Part shown: positions 25,705 to 32,314 of the stretch, piece by piece
Layout: every line of letters begins with the position of its first letter
Numbering within the stretch: the stretch's first letter is position 1
From: a virus
Strand: one strand, 5' to 3'
Virus record (IMG/VR): IMGVR_UViG_3300009136_000011
Span: 1-44,587 of that record
DNA: 44,587 bases
Translations under genes and position numbers: made by a program
The notes under the pieces: generated by a model
What the model saw: only the letters and a program-made list of their open reading frames with translations
The model's database searches: none
What the model was told of the DNA's origin: nothing

Positions 25705-26148
25705 ATGAACTACGAAGAAATAGCACTGAACGCAATCGACGCAGCCGACAAGCTGCACAGCGACAACAAGGCACCAGCTCGCAAACAGGGCTGCCGCATA
25801 TTCTCCAGAGGTTTCGAGTTCCTATCGCTCGACGCCAAGGGCGAGCGGGACGAGCAAGTCGTCGACTACTGCGACCGCAACGAGATGACCGCCGAGATGG
25901 TCAAGGAACAGGCCGAGGACTGCATCAGGTCTGGCTCTGCTTTTCTGGCCATCGGCTACGGTGTCGATGCCAGCGAATCTCAGGAGTATTACGACGCTGG
26001 AGACTATGAGCCGATGTACGACTGGATAGACTTGGACAACGTCCCGCTGGCGGCACCAGCACCGGACTGCTTCATGTGTCCCGCCAAGGCCGAGTACGTG
26101 GTCCATGGCCATGACGTCTGCGAGACCTGCGCCGGAGAGATTGCGTGA
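25705..26148 (+). CDS. Hypothetical protein with C-terminal zinc ribbon
   Basis: This 147-residue acidic protein has a C-terminus containing CFMC and CETC about 20 residues apart, a likely four-cysteine zinc site. The N-terminal 110 residues are helical and acidic. It lies between the PP-loop gene and a small membrane protein. It could be a partner or adaptor of the modification enzymes. This is inferred from position only. Confidence 0.65.
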   Translation: MNYEEIALNAIDAADKLHSDNKAPARKQGCRIFSRGFEFLSLDAKGERDEQVVDYCDRNEMTAEMVKEQAEDCIRSGSAFLAIGYGVDASESQEYYDAGDYEPMYDWIDLDNVPLAAPAPDCFMCPAKAEYVVHGHDVCETCAGEIA

Positions 26149-26330
26149 AGGGCCACCAACGCTCAGTAGCTTGGCAGGCCGCGGCGCTCGTCGCCGTGGT
26201 CTCTGTCATGCCGCGCTGGTTCCTGATCCCTGAGGACATGCTCCAGCATACCGTCAACAACTACCTGAGCCTGTCAGTGTTCGCACTGTGCATTCTGGCG
26301 GCTTGGTACAGCAGCACTGATGAGGCCTAG
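26145..26330 (+). CDS. Small two-helix membrane protein
   Basis: This 61-residue protein has two hydrophobic segments, 'AWQAAALVAVVSVM' and 'YLSLSVFALCILAAWY', separated by a short polar loop. The GTG start overlaps the upstream stop as GTGA. Single or double-helix membrane proteins in early phage blocks often act in superinfection exclusion or host inhibition, but no specific evidence is visible. Confidence 0.6.
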   Translation: MKGHQRSVAWQAAALVAVVSVMPRWFLIPEDMLQHTVNNYLSLSVFALCILAAWYSSTDEA

Positions 26331-26338
26331 TGGCCGAA

Positions 26339-26356
26339 ACTGGGAGAGGTCCCAGT
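26339..26356 (+). other. Hairpin between operon segments
   Basis: The sequence ACTGGGA-GAGG-TCCCAGT makes a perfect 7-bp stem with a 4-base loop in the 63-base gap after the membrane protein. The following bases (CTGTTGCAATTT) are only mildly U-rich, so termination would be weak. It may stabilise an mRNA end. Confidence 0.5.
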
Positions 26357-26378
26357 CTGTTGCAATTTCGCAGCTAAC

Positions 26379-26387
26379 CGCGAGGAA
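26379..26387 (+). promoter_or_regulatory. CGCGAGGAA leader/ribosome site 3
   Basis: This exact copy lies six bases before the ATG at 26394. It is preceded by AAC and stands after the hairpin at 26339. Confidence 0.7.
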
Positions 26388-26393
26388 AAGAAA

Positions 26394-26762
26394 ATGACAC
26401 GACAACCAAAATGGACCCCTGAGGAGAACAACGCCGTTTGCGGCTTGTATTTCATCATGTCCGAGCACGTACTGATCGATGCCGAGTACAACAAGGCCGC
26501 CATGATCCGGGCCGCTCAGGGCATCAGGCTCGACGGCTCCATCTCGAACCCCGACGCACAGCTCAGGCTTCGCAGCCGGGGCAGCATCGAGGCCAAGCTG
26601 ATGAACGTCACGGCATGTCTGCGTGACCTTGGCGGCGCCTTCACCGAGCGCAGCCTCGAGGAGCACGGCTACCGAGCCATGTCGAACTATCAGGCTGACC
26701 TGAAACAGGTCGTCGCCCGGTTCTTCGATCCGATCGATGTGTCTGGCGAGCACGTAGCATGA
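26394..26762 (+). CDS. Domain known from restriction-associated (DUF3883-type) proteins, standing alone
   Basis: This 122-residue protein matches, from memory, the N-terminal domain of many restriction-like and DUF3883 proteins. The shared features are 'WTPEENNAVCGLYF' at residues 7-20, 'RSRGSIEAKLMNVTACLRDLG' at about 60-80, and 'GYRAMSNYQADLKQVV' at about 92-107. In those proteins the domain is fused to nuclease modules; here no nuclease is attached. It may bind DNA or target the modification enzymes encoded beside it. The next gene overlaps as ATGA. Confidence 0.6.
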   Translation: MTRQPKWTPEENNAVCGLYFIMSEHVLIDAEYNKAAMIRAAQGIRLDGSISNPDAQLRLRSRGSIEAKLMNVTACLRDLGGAFTERSLEEHGYRAMSNYQADLKQVVARFFDPIDVSGEHVA

Positions 26763-27748
26763 TCGAGCGCCTTCATCGGCTCGATGTCACTCGTCTGGCC
26801 GCGGACTTTTCCGCGGCCGTTCGAGCGGCACACTCCGAGGCTGAGCTGCAAGCGATCCGAGATCGCAACGCCGCGGAGACCGACCCTGCAATCGACCATG
26901 TCCACGACTACACCGACGCCAACGATCTGATGGCCGAGGCGATCAATTGTCAGTGGTCTGGCCTGCAGGATTTCACCGGGAACGACTGGAGCTGGTCCGA
27001 CTTTGCCGACGAGATCGAGGACGCTTGGAGCCGCGCGAAAGCGACCGGCTTCAAGCTGAGCCGCATCCTGATCGGCTGCGAATTCTCGGGCACAGTTCGA
27101 GATGCTTTCGCCGCTCGAGGCCACTCGGTTATGAGCTGCGACATCATCGACACCGAGGCACCGGGACCGCACCACATTGGCGACGTCAGGGAGATTATGA
27201 ACGATGGCTGGCACATGGCCATCATGCACCCGCCCTGCACTTACATCGCCGCCTGCCAGCTCTGGAGATGCCTGCCGAAACATGCGGCCAAGCACCCCGG
27301 CCGAGCTGCCAAGAAAGCCGAGGCGATCGAGTTTGTCCGAGATCTGGGCACGGCTGACGTCGAGCAGATGTGCGTCGAGAATCCAAAGAGCTGCATCGGC
27401 ACCGAGGGAGCACTTCCCGGCTTCGATCCTCAGCTCGTCCAGCCGTACCACTACGGCCACGACCACAGCAAAGAGACCTACCTCTGGCGCAAGAACCTGC
27501 CGGAGCTGGTCGACGATCCGGCTGACCACATCGCACCGCGGCAGGTCATGTACAACGGCAAGCTGCGCGATCGCTGGTCCAACCAGAGCCCCTGTGGCGC
27601 TGACAACCGAGGACCCAGTGCAACCCGAGGCCACGATCGCTCGCGGTTCTTCTCGGGCTTTGCAGACGCCATGGCAGACCAGTGGGGCGGTATCGCCCGG
27701 AAGCTGACGGCCAAGGCCGAGGTCGTTCAATTGGAGATGTTCGCATGA
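26759..27748 (+). CDS. C5-cytosine DNA methyltransferase-like protein
   Basis: The protein has 329 residues. Residues 103-130 ('ILIGCEFSGTVRDAFAARGHSVMSCDI') form the SAM-binding motif I region. 'MHPPC' at 156-160 supplies the motif IV PPC with the catalytic cysteine. 'CVENP' at 205-209 matches motif VI ENV/ENP. Target-recognition and motif VIII-X regions are short or divergent. The N-terminal ~100 residues are an extra acidic domain. It may methylate cytosine for protection against host restriction, or act on a modified base together with the neighbouring PP-loop enzymes. Confidence 0.75.
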   Translation: MIERLHRLDVTRLAADFSAAVRAAHSEAELQAIRDRNAAETDPAIDHVHDYTDANDLMAEAINCQWSGLQDFTGNDWSWSDFADEIEDAWSRAKATGFKLSRILIGCEFSGTVRDAFAARGHSVMSCDIIDTEAPGPHHIGDVREIMNDGWHMAIMHPPCTYIAACQLWRCLPKHAAKHPGRAAKKAEAIEFVRDLGTADVEQMCVENPKSCIGTEGALPGFDPQLVQPYHYGHDHSKETYLWRKNLPELVDDPADHIAPRQVMYNGKLRDRWSNQSPCGADNRGPSATRGHDRSRFFSGFADAMADQWGGIARKLTAKAEVVQLEMFA

Positions 27749-28509
27749 ACCACATCGAAGCCATCGAGGCCGGCGCGGTTGTCTTTGTTTCCCACTCGGG
27801 AGGCAAGGACAGCCAAGCCATGTATGCACATCTCCGGGGCATCGTCCCGGCTGACCAGATCGTCGTCGTCCACGCTAATCTGGGCGAGGTCGAATGGTCT
27901 GGCGTCATCGACCACATCGAGGAGAACATCAGTCACGACCTGAACATCGTGAAGGCTGGCAAGACGTTTCTCGAGATGGTCGAGAGCCGCTTCGAGAAGC
28001 GCCCGGAGGTTCCCTGCTGGCCGAGCCCGAAGCACCGGCAATGCACCAGCGATCTCAAGCGAGGACCGATCCAGAAGTTCATACGGGCCGAGATGAAACG
28101 GCGCGGATCTCTGCTGGCGATCAACGCCATGGGGCTCCGGGCCGAGGAGTCCAGCGCGAGGGCCAAGCGACCTGACTGGCAGCTCAACAAGATGCTGAGC
28201 AAAGCCGGCCGCGAGGTCTACGACTGGAGCCCGATCCACGACTGGAGCACGGCCAAGGTGTTCAACACGATCAGCGACTACGGCCAGTCACCGTTCTGGG
28301 CATACGCCAAGGGCAACGAAAGGCTGAGCTGCGTGTTCTGCATCATGGGCTGCGAGGGCGACCTGAGGAACGGCGCCGAGCAGAACCCGGAGCTGGCTCG
28401 CAAGTACATCGAGCTCGAGGAGCGCACCGGCTACACGATGTTCGCCTCGGGATCTCTGGCCGAGAAGCTGGCACCAAAATCACCAACGCAACAGGAGTTA
28501 TTCAAATGA
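27745..28509 (+). CDS. PP-loop ATP pyrophosphatase, PAPS reductase-like (second copy)
   Basis: ATG at 27745 overlaps the methyltransferase stop as ATGA, giving 254 residues. The classic PP-loop SGGKDS is at 18-23 after 'AVVFVSH'. 'HRQCTSDLKRGP' is the CysH-type substrate/Cys motif, and 'CVFCIMGC' is a likely metal or sulfur site. It is clearly different in sequence from the first PP-loop protein, so it is not a recent duplicate. No ECGLH-type C-terminus is present. Like DndC-type proteins, it could supply adenylation chemistry for nucleic-acid thiolation; this is a hypothesis. Confidence 0.82.
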   Translation: MNHIEAIEAGAVVFVSHSGGKDSQAMYAHLRGIVPADQIVVVHANLGEVEWSGVIDHIEENISHDLNIVKAGKTFLEMVESRFEKRPEVPCWPSPKHRQCTSDLKRGPIQKFIRAEMKRRGSLLAINAMGLRAEESSARAKRPDWQLNKMLSKAGREVYDWSPIHDWSTAKVFNTISDYGQSPFWAYAKGNERLSCVFCIMGCEGDLRNGAEQNPELARKYIELEERTGYTMFASGSLAEKLAPKSPTQQELFK

Positions 28510-28763
28510 GATCTGACAAATTGAAAGCAATACACCAGCAACAGATCCAGTACGTGCAGGACAGCGGCATCAGCGTCGAGGTCGTGGAGATCTACGGCCA
28601 AGTCACGATGACCAAAGAGGACGAGTCGACGTTCTGCTACCTCGAGGGATTCGAGGCCGAGGTGTTCATCAGCGCAGCCAAGCACGACTGGCACACGTTC
28701 GAGGACATCACCATGGCCGAGGCCTACGAGCTGCAGGCGTACAAGTTCGCTGACATCGAGTGA
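28506..28763 (+). CDS. Small acidic hypothetical protein
   Basis: This 85-residue protein is rich in Glu and Asp, with beta-like segments (ISVEVVEIYGQVTMTKEDE). It overlaps the PP-loop stop as ATGA and is the last gene of the cassette before a structured gap. Acidic DNA-mimic antirestriction proteins have this size and charge, but there is no specific match. Confidence 0.6.
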   Translation: MRSDKLKAIHQQQIQYVQDSGISVEVVEIYGQVTMTKEDESTFCYLEGFEAEVFISAAKHDWHTFEDITMAEAYELQAYKFADIE

Positions 28764-28809
28764 CCGCTTCGAGCGCACTGGGCCGCCACCCTGGGCCAGT
28801 GTTCTCGGA

Positions 28810-28841
28810 GGGAATCATTCCCAAGGTCCCAATGCGGGACC
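28810..28841. repeat. Palindrome core and hairpin before the next gene
   Basis: The sequence GGGAAT-C-ATTCCC at 28810-28822 shares the core GGAATCATTCC with the palindromes at 23364 and 39867. It is followed by the hairpin GGTCCC-AATGC-GGGACC at 28825-28841. Both lie in the 102-base gap upstream of the gene at 28866, which suggests a control point. Confidence 0.6.
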
Positions 28842-28851
28842 CAACTTGAAA

Positions 28852-28860
28852 CGCGAGGAA
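28852..28860 (+). promoter_or_regulatory. CGCGAGGAA leader/ribosome site 4
   Basis: This exact copy lies five bases before the ATG at 28866, directly after the structured gap. Confidence 0.7.
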
Positions 28861-28865
28861 CGAAA

Positions 28866-29441
28866 ATGAAAACTGAAAAGCACATCATCAACGGCGCAAG
28901 CCTGAGCAACATCGAAGAGATGGCCGACGAGCTTGGTCACGACTGCAAACCTGACTGGGTCCCGTACCTCGTCGGCATCGAAGGCACCGAGACCAGCAAC
29001 CTCGACGCCGCCATGGTCGAGACCAAAGACTTCTCGGGCCTGCTGCGAGAGTGCAGCCGATCTGACTTTGTCGAGGACGGCCAGAACATCGTCGACGAGG
29101 ACGGCAAGCTGCACGATCTGGGAGGGCTCCTCGACGACGCAGCCGAGCGGCTCGACCAAGCGCAGGAGGAATGGATGGACGGCAAGCTGCAGGACCGCAA
29201 GACCAAGGCCCAGACCAACGTGCTCGACATCGAGGTCCGCAACGTCTACGGCATCGATCGATTCTACCCGGCCAACGACAAGGCCAAGGCCATGGCCGAG
29301 ATGCTCTACGGTCGCAAGACTCTGAATCAGGAGGATCTCATCAAGCTGCATGAGCAGTTCCACTTTGAGATCCGACTGACCAATGCGGTAGCGCACAACT
29401 GGCTGCCGGGAGCTACCAGCAAACTGGCGGTGACATCGTGA
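28866..29441 (+). CDS. Hypothetical acidic early protein
   Basis: This 191-residue protein is Asp/Glu-rich, with 'EEMADELGHDCKPDWVPYLVGIEG' near the N-terminus and an Asp-rich mid-section. It is not recognised. It is the first gene of a four-gene overlapping chain ending in an HTH protein. Confidence 0.65.
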   Translation: MKTEKHIINGASLSNIEEMADELGHDCKPDWVPYLVGIEGTETSNLDAAMVETKDFSGLLRECSRSDFVEDGQNIVDEDGKLHDLGGLLDDAAERLDQAQEEWMDGKLQDRKTKAQTNVLDIEVRNVYGIDRFYPANDKAKAMAEMLYGRKTLNQEDLIKLHEQFHFEIRLTNAVAHNWLPGATSKLAVTS

Positions 29442-29815
29442 GCTCCGACAGCTACAGCGCCCCGGTCAATGCCGAGCGCCGGGAGAAGGCTCGCCGGATG
29501 ATCGAGAACGTGGCCGGATGGTCGGCGCGAAACCTCGACGGCCATTTCGACAGCATCGCGCTGCATGGTGTGGCCGAGGAGCTCGAGGGCATGAGCCGGC
29601 AGTTCCGTGCCATGTCCGAGAGGAGCGTCGACGAGTATCAGGATCCGACGCCGCGCAAGTACCGGGTCGTCGTGAGCTCGACGTCGAAGTACGAGACCGA
29701 GATCGAGTGCCTCGACTGCGACAAGTGGGCCGAGGCCAGAGCCAGAGATGGCGGCGAGTTCACCGAGATCGGTGAGGGCACTTGGCACATCGAGTCAGTG
29801 GAGGTGGTCGAATGA
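29438..29815 (+). CDS. Hypothetical protein
   Basis: This 125-residue protein starts at a GTG that overlaps the upstream stop as GTGA. The N-terminal half is helical and charged; the C-terminal half (YRVVVSSTSKYETEIECLDCDKWAEARA) looks like a small alpha/beta domain with one CxxC. No family is recognised. Confidence 0.6.
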   Translation: MSSDSYSAPVNAERREKARRMIENVAGWSARNLDGHFDSIALHGVAEELEGMSRQFRAMSERSVDEYQDPTPRKYRVVVSSTSKYETEIECLDCDKWAEARARDGGEFTEIGEGTWHIESVEVVE

Positions 29816-29997
29816 ATGTCACGGCGAACCTAATCAGGCAAGTCGTCGAGGGCGAGGACGCGAAAGGCTGCGTGATTGTGGCCGACGCGCTCCGAGCTCA
29901 CGGCTTCAACTACAGCAGGACATGGCGCATGGTGAGCAACCTCACCGGCATCAGTCAGGCTGACTGGGATGAACTACTACAGGAGGGAGAGCAATGA
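29812..29997 (+). CDS. Small hypothetical protein
   Basis: This 61-residue protein begins MNVTANLIRQVVEGED and ends GISQADWDELLQEGEQ. The ATG overlaps the upstream stop as ATGA and the gene end overlaps the next start. It is helical and may be a partner of the HTH protein that follows. Confidence 0.6.
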   Translation: MNVTANLIRQVVEGEDAKGCVIVADALRAHGFNYSRTWRMVSNLTGISQADWDELLQEGEQ

Positions 29998-30191
29998 AAC
30001 CAGACGCGAGCACCTACGACCCTCGGCCAGAGTATCTGGCTGAGCTGGTCGGCTCGACTGGGCTGAGTCAACCAGCCCTGGGCCGGCTTCTGGGAGTTAC
30101 AGACAAGACGCTGCGCAATTGGCTGAGTGGCCGGAACCCGTTTCCGTACACCGCTCAGTTCGCGCTTGAGTGCTTGGTTCTTAGTGTCTGA
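29994..30191 (+). CDS. Small helix-turn-helix (XRE/Cro-like) protein
   Basis: The protein has 65 residues. 'YLAELVGSTGLSQPALGRLLGVTDKTLRNWLSGRNPFPY' has the spacing of a Cro/XRE helix-turn-helix, with 'LSQPALGRLLGV' and 'TDKTLRNWLSG' as the two helices. It closes the rightward block and overlaps the end of the convergent gene by 11 bases. It probably regulates early or late transcription by binding one of the palindromes in this window. Confidence 0.7.
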   Translation: MKPDASTYDPRPEYLAELVGSTGLSQPALGRLLGVTDKTLRNWLSGRNPFPYTAQFALECLVLSV

Positions 30192-30546
30192 GGTCGGGGT
30201 CCATGTAACCGGCCTCGCCCTTTTTGAAGTCGTCAGGATCATCAGACTCTCGGAACTTCTCCGACTCTGGGATTCTGACGACGCCGAGCTGGCCGTTGTT
30301 CAGGACAAGGACGTCACCGGGGCTGACCTGCAGATCCATGCCGGTCAGGGCTCCCTGAATCAAAAGCTGGTCGCCGGGTATCGGCTTGATGCGGACCATG
30401 AAGTCCTCGAGGAACCGAGCGACCTCCTCCTGATTCTCGACGCGCCACTGGACATAGGCGTCGACCTGCGGCAGATCTCTGGGCAGCGCAATCCCTGCTG
30501 CTACGCCGCGACCTCTAAGGGACACCACTTTTTTTCGATCAGGCAT
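30181..30546 (-). CDS. Hypothetical protein
   Basis: This 121-residue protein has a basic N-terminus (MPDRKKVVSLRGRG), a middle 'QWRVENQEEVARFLEDFMVRIKPIPGDQLLIQGALTG' and an acidic C-terminus. It is the last gene of the leftward replication block and overlaps the convergent HTH gene tail-to-tail. The family is not recognised. Confidence 0.6.
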   Translation of the reverse strand: MPDRKKVVSLRGRGVAAGIALPRDLPQVDAYVQWRVENQEEVARFLEDFMVRIKPIPGDQLLIQGALTGMDLQVSPGDVLVLNNGQLGVVRIPESEKFRESDDPDDFKKGEAGYMDPDLRH

Positions 30547-30619
30547 TCAGGAACCTCCGAAGGAGACCGGATTCTGTGGACCTCTCCGCATATCAATCGA
30601 TACTTGGGCCAAGCTGGAT

Positions 30620-31093
30620 TCAGCTTGACGGTGATCGGTCGGTACACAGTGATCGTTTTGCATTCAATTTTATCCATGTTTTCCGGGTGCGCCTTACGGC
30701 GTGTCTGTTGATATTGTGCTCAGGCCAAGGGCTCTGGTCAAACTGAGCGATGAGAAAATTCTGCACAGGCAGTAGGATCTTGAGCTCATCCCCGAAATGA
30801 TCCTCGAAGAGATGCCGACCATGTGCCAATGCGGGACCCAGTTCTGAGGTCATCGGCGCCATCTGCTGTCCAGGGTCGCAAACCCCGAAGTGATGCCACA
30901 TACAGAGCCCTATCGTATTTTTGTGCTCGTCGGATTTGATGCCGACCCGGCGCCCGTTCTCCGTGATGTGCTCGATGGTCGTCCAGCGATCCATGTGGCC
31001 CATCAGCAGGCAAGGCAGGCAGCCACAAAATACCTTGATGACCCGCAGCCGCTCGCGCTCGTCCTTGAGAATGCGCGGAGTTTTACCGACCAT
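30620..31093 (-). CDS. Ref-like HNH nuclease (P1 Ref family)
   Basis: ATG at 31093 overlaps the upstream gene by 11 bases and gives 157 residues. The zinc/nuclease layout fits the P1 Ref recombination nuclease family: 'CGCLPCLL' first, 'TIEHIT' as the HNH-like His, 'GLCMWHHFGV' with the His pair, then 'GPALAHGRHLFEDHFGDELKIL'. P1 Ref is a RecA-dependent nuclease that stimulates recombination. This fits the ERF/YqaJ genes elsewhere in the window. Confidence 0.75.
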   Translation of the reverse strand: MVGKTPRILKDERERLRVIKVFCGCLPCLLMGHMDRWTTIEHITENGRRVGIKSDEHKNTIGLCMWHHFGVCDPGQQMAPMTSELGPALAHGRHLFEDHFGDELKILLPVQNFLIAQFDQSPWPEHNINRHAVRRTRKTWIKLNAKRSLCTDRSPSS

Positions 31094-31370
31094 CCGTATG
31101 CCAGACCCGGTACAGATGCCAGACGTAGGTGCCATCCATCATCAGACAACTGAATCTGTGCTCGGCCTCGATGCCGACTGGCGGCTCGACTGGCTGGCCC
31201 GTTGCGAACACACGGTAGCCGATGTTTGCTACAGGCTGGCTCGGATCAAACTCGACCCAAGCGCAGAGCTGCTGACCCTGGGCCGCGAAGTGAACAAACT
31301 CGGCGCCCTCGGTCGCGACGATCTGGCCGGCATCTCCAACAATGACCGGGTGCTTGTGAATCAGACGCAT
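31083..31370 (-). CDS. DUF7352-like hypothetical protein
   Basis: The protein has 95 residues. The order 'VIVGDAGQIVATEGAEFVHFAAQGQQLCAWVEFDP' followed by 'YRVFATGQPV' and 'YVWHLYRV' resembles a common small phage family of unknown function that I know as DUF7352. It overlaps both neighbours. Confidence 0.65.
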   Translation of the reverse strand: MRLIHKHPVIVGDAGQIVATEGAEFVHFAAQGQQLCAWVEFDPSQPVANIGYRVFATGQPVEPPVGIEAEHRFSCLMMDGTYVWHLYRVWHTDGR

Positions 31371-31540
31371 GGCCCTCTCCCACGATCAAAGAACGGAACC
31401 ACTTTCAAGACTGGATTGATCTGTTGACGCCGACCTATCCAGCCAACCTGAATGAACAGATCGCGGATCTGCTCCGAGGTCAGTGATCGGTGCGCCTGTT
31501 TGTTCTGGGCCTTCACGTAGTTTTTCGTTGGTGTCCTCAT
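31361..31540 (-). CDS. Small basic hypothetical protein
   Basis: This 59-residue frame begins MRTPTKNYVKAQNKQ and contains 'SLTSEQIRDLFIQVGWIGRRQQ'. It is joined by ATGA to the DUF1064 gene upstream and overlaps the next gene by 10 bases. It is too short for typical ORF cut-offs, but the overlaps and GC-rich third positions support it. The function is unknown. Confidence 0.6.
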   Translation of the reverse strand: MRTPTKNYVKAQNKQAHRSLTSEQIRDLFIQVGWIGRRQQINPVLKVVPFFDRGRGPCV

Positions 31541-31961
31541 GTGTACTCCTCGATGTTGTGGCCCATTGCTCTCATCAGGGCCTTCTTGATTTTGTAGGTC
31601 TCCGTGCGATGACCGCTGGCCATCTTCACATCCTCGATGACGGTCTCGCCGTCACGCATGTAGGTGAAGTCAGCTTCGTAGGTCAGGTGCCGGCCGTTCT
31701 TGTGGTATCGCTTTGAGTAAATTCGGATCTCGACGCCGGCAATCGTGATCGGGTATTTCGGATGGACCTTGATGTCCGAGATCTCGCCAGCCTTCTCGAG
31801 CAGCTTGAGATCCATGTAGCGCAGGAACTCCCGCTTGCTATCGAACCGGATGCCATCGTGAACTGGCTTGCGGACGTTTCCGTATCGGCCCTTGCTGCGA
31901 GTCTTGCCGACCGAGGTCTTGCCGAGATCCTCCTCAGTCCATCGTTTTTGCTTTACCATCG
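31537..31961 (-). CDS. DUF1064-type phage nuclease-like protein
   Basis: ATG 31961 gives 141 residues beginning MVKQKRWTEEDL, as in the family; an upstream GTG at 32001 is also open. 'GIRFDSKREFLRYMDLKLLEKAGEISDIKVHPKYPI', then 'YEADFTYMRDGETVIEDVKMASGHRTETYKIKK' match the DUF1064 family, which has a PD-(D/E)xK-like core (D...EDVK). These are thought to act as nucleases in phage replication or Holliday junction processing. Confidence 0.78.
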
Positions 31962-32056
31962 GCCTGTCATCCACGGAAGGTATGGCGGCAAGCTGCGCCA
32001 CGGTGTAGCAAATTCTGCACTTGGAACCAGCGGCCTAGAGCCACCGTGGATGGCAC

Positions 32057-32314
32057 TCATTTTTCCCGCTCCATTCTGGTGATGAATAATTTGACCATGT
32101 CCTTGGCAACCTTGTAGTCAGTCCAGTCGCGGATCTCGTCACCCAGGGAGTCATCTGCATCCCAACAGTCCTCCTTGAACCATGGCAGCCAGTCGGTTCC
32201 GTGGCGCTGCTTGAGCACGACGAGAGCGATGGCCAGCCGGTCAGCCAGTAACGAGATCCGCTTATCTGATTTTGCCTTGTGCGCGCAATTTTCGTTGCAT
32301 TGCTCCATACGCAT
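32057..32314 (-). CDS. Small hypothetical protein overlapping the helicase end
   Basis: ATG at 32314 (or 32308) gives about 85 residues beginning MRMEQCNENCAHK, with a CxxxC-H cluster, then 'LADRLAIALVVLKQRHG'. It overlaps the helicase C-terminus by about 50 bases in another frame. No family is recognised. Confidence 0.55.
   Translation of the reverse strand: MRMEQCNENCAHKAKSDKRISLLADRLAIALVVLKQRHGTDWLPWFKEDCWDADDSLGDEIRDWTDYKVAKDMVKLFITRMEREK

Noticed and set aside
28827-30844. 15-bp match CCAATGCGGGACCCA at about 28829 and 30828
   Set aside because: One or two such 15-base matches are expected by chance in 44 kb, and the second lies within a coding region.
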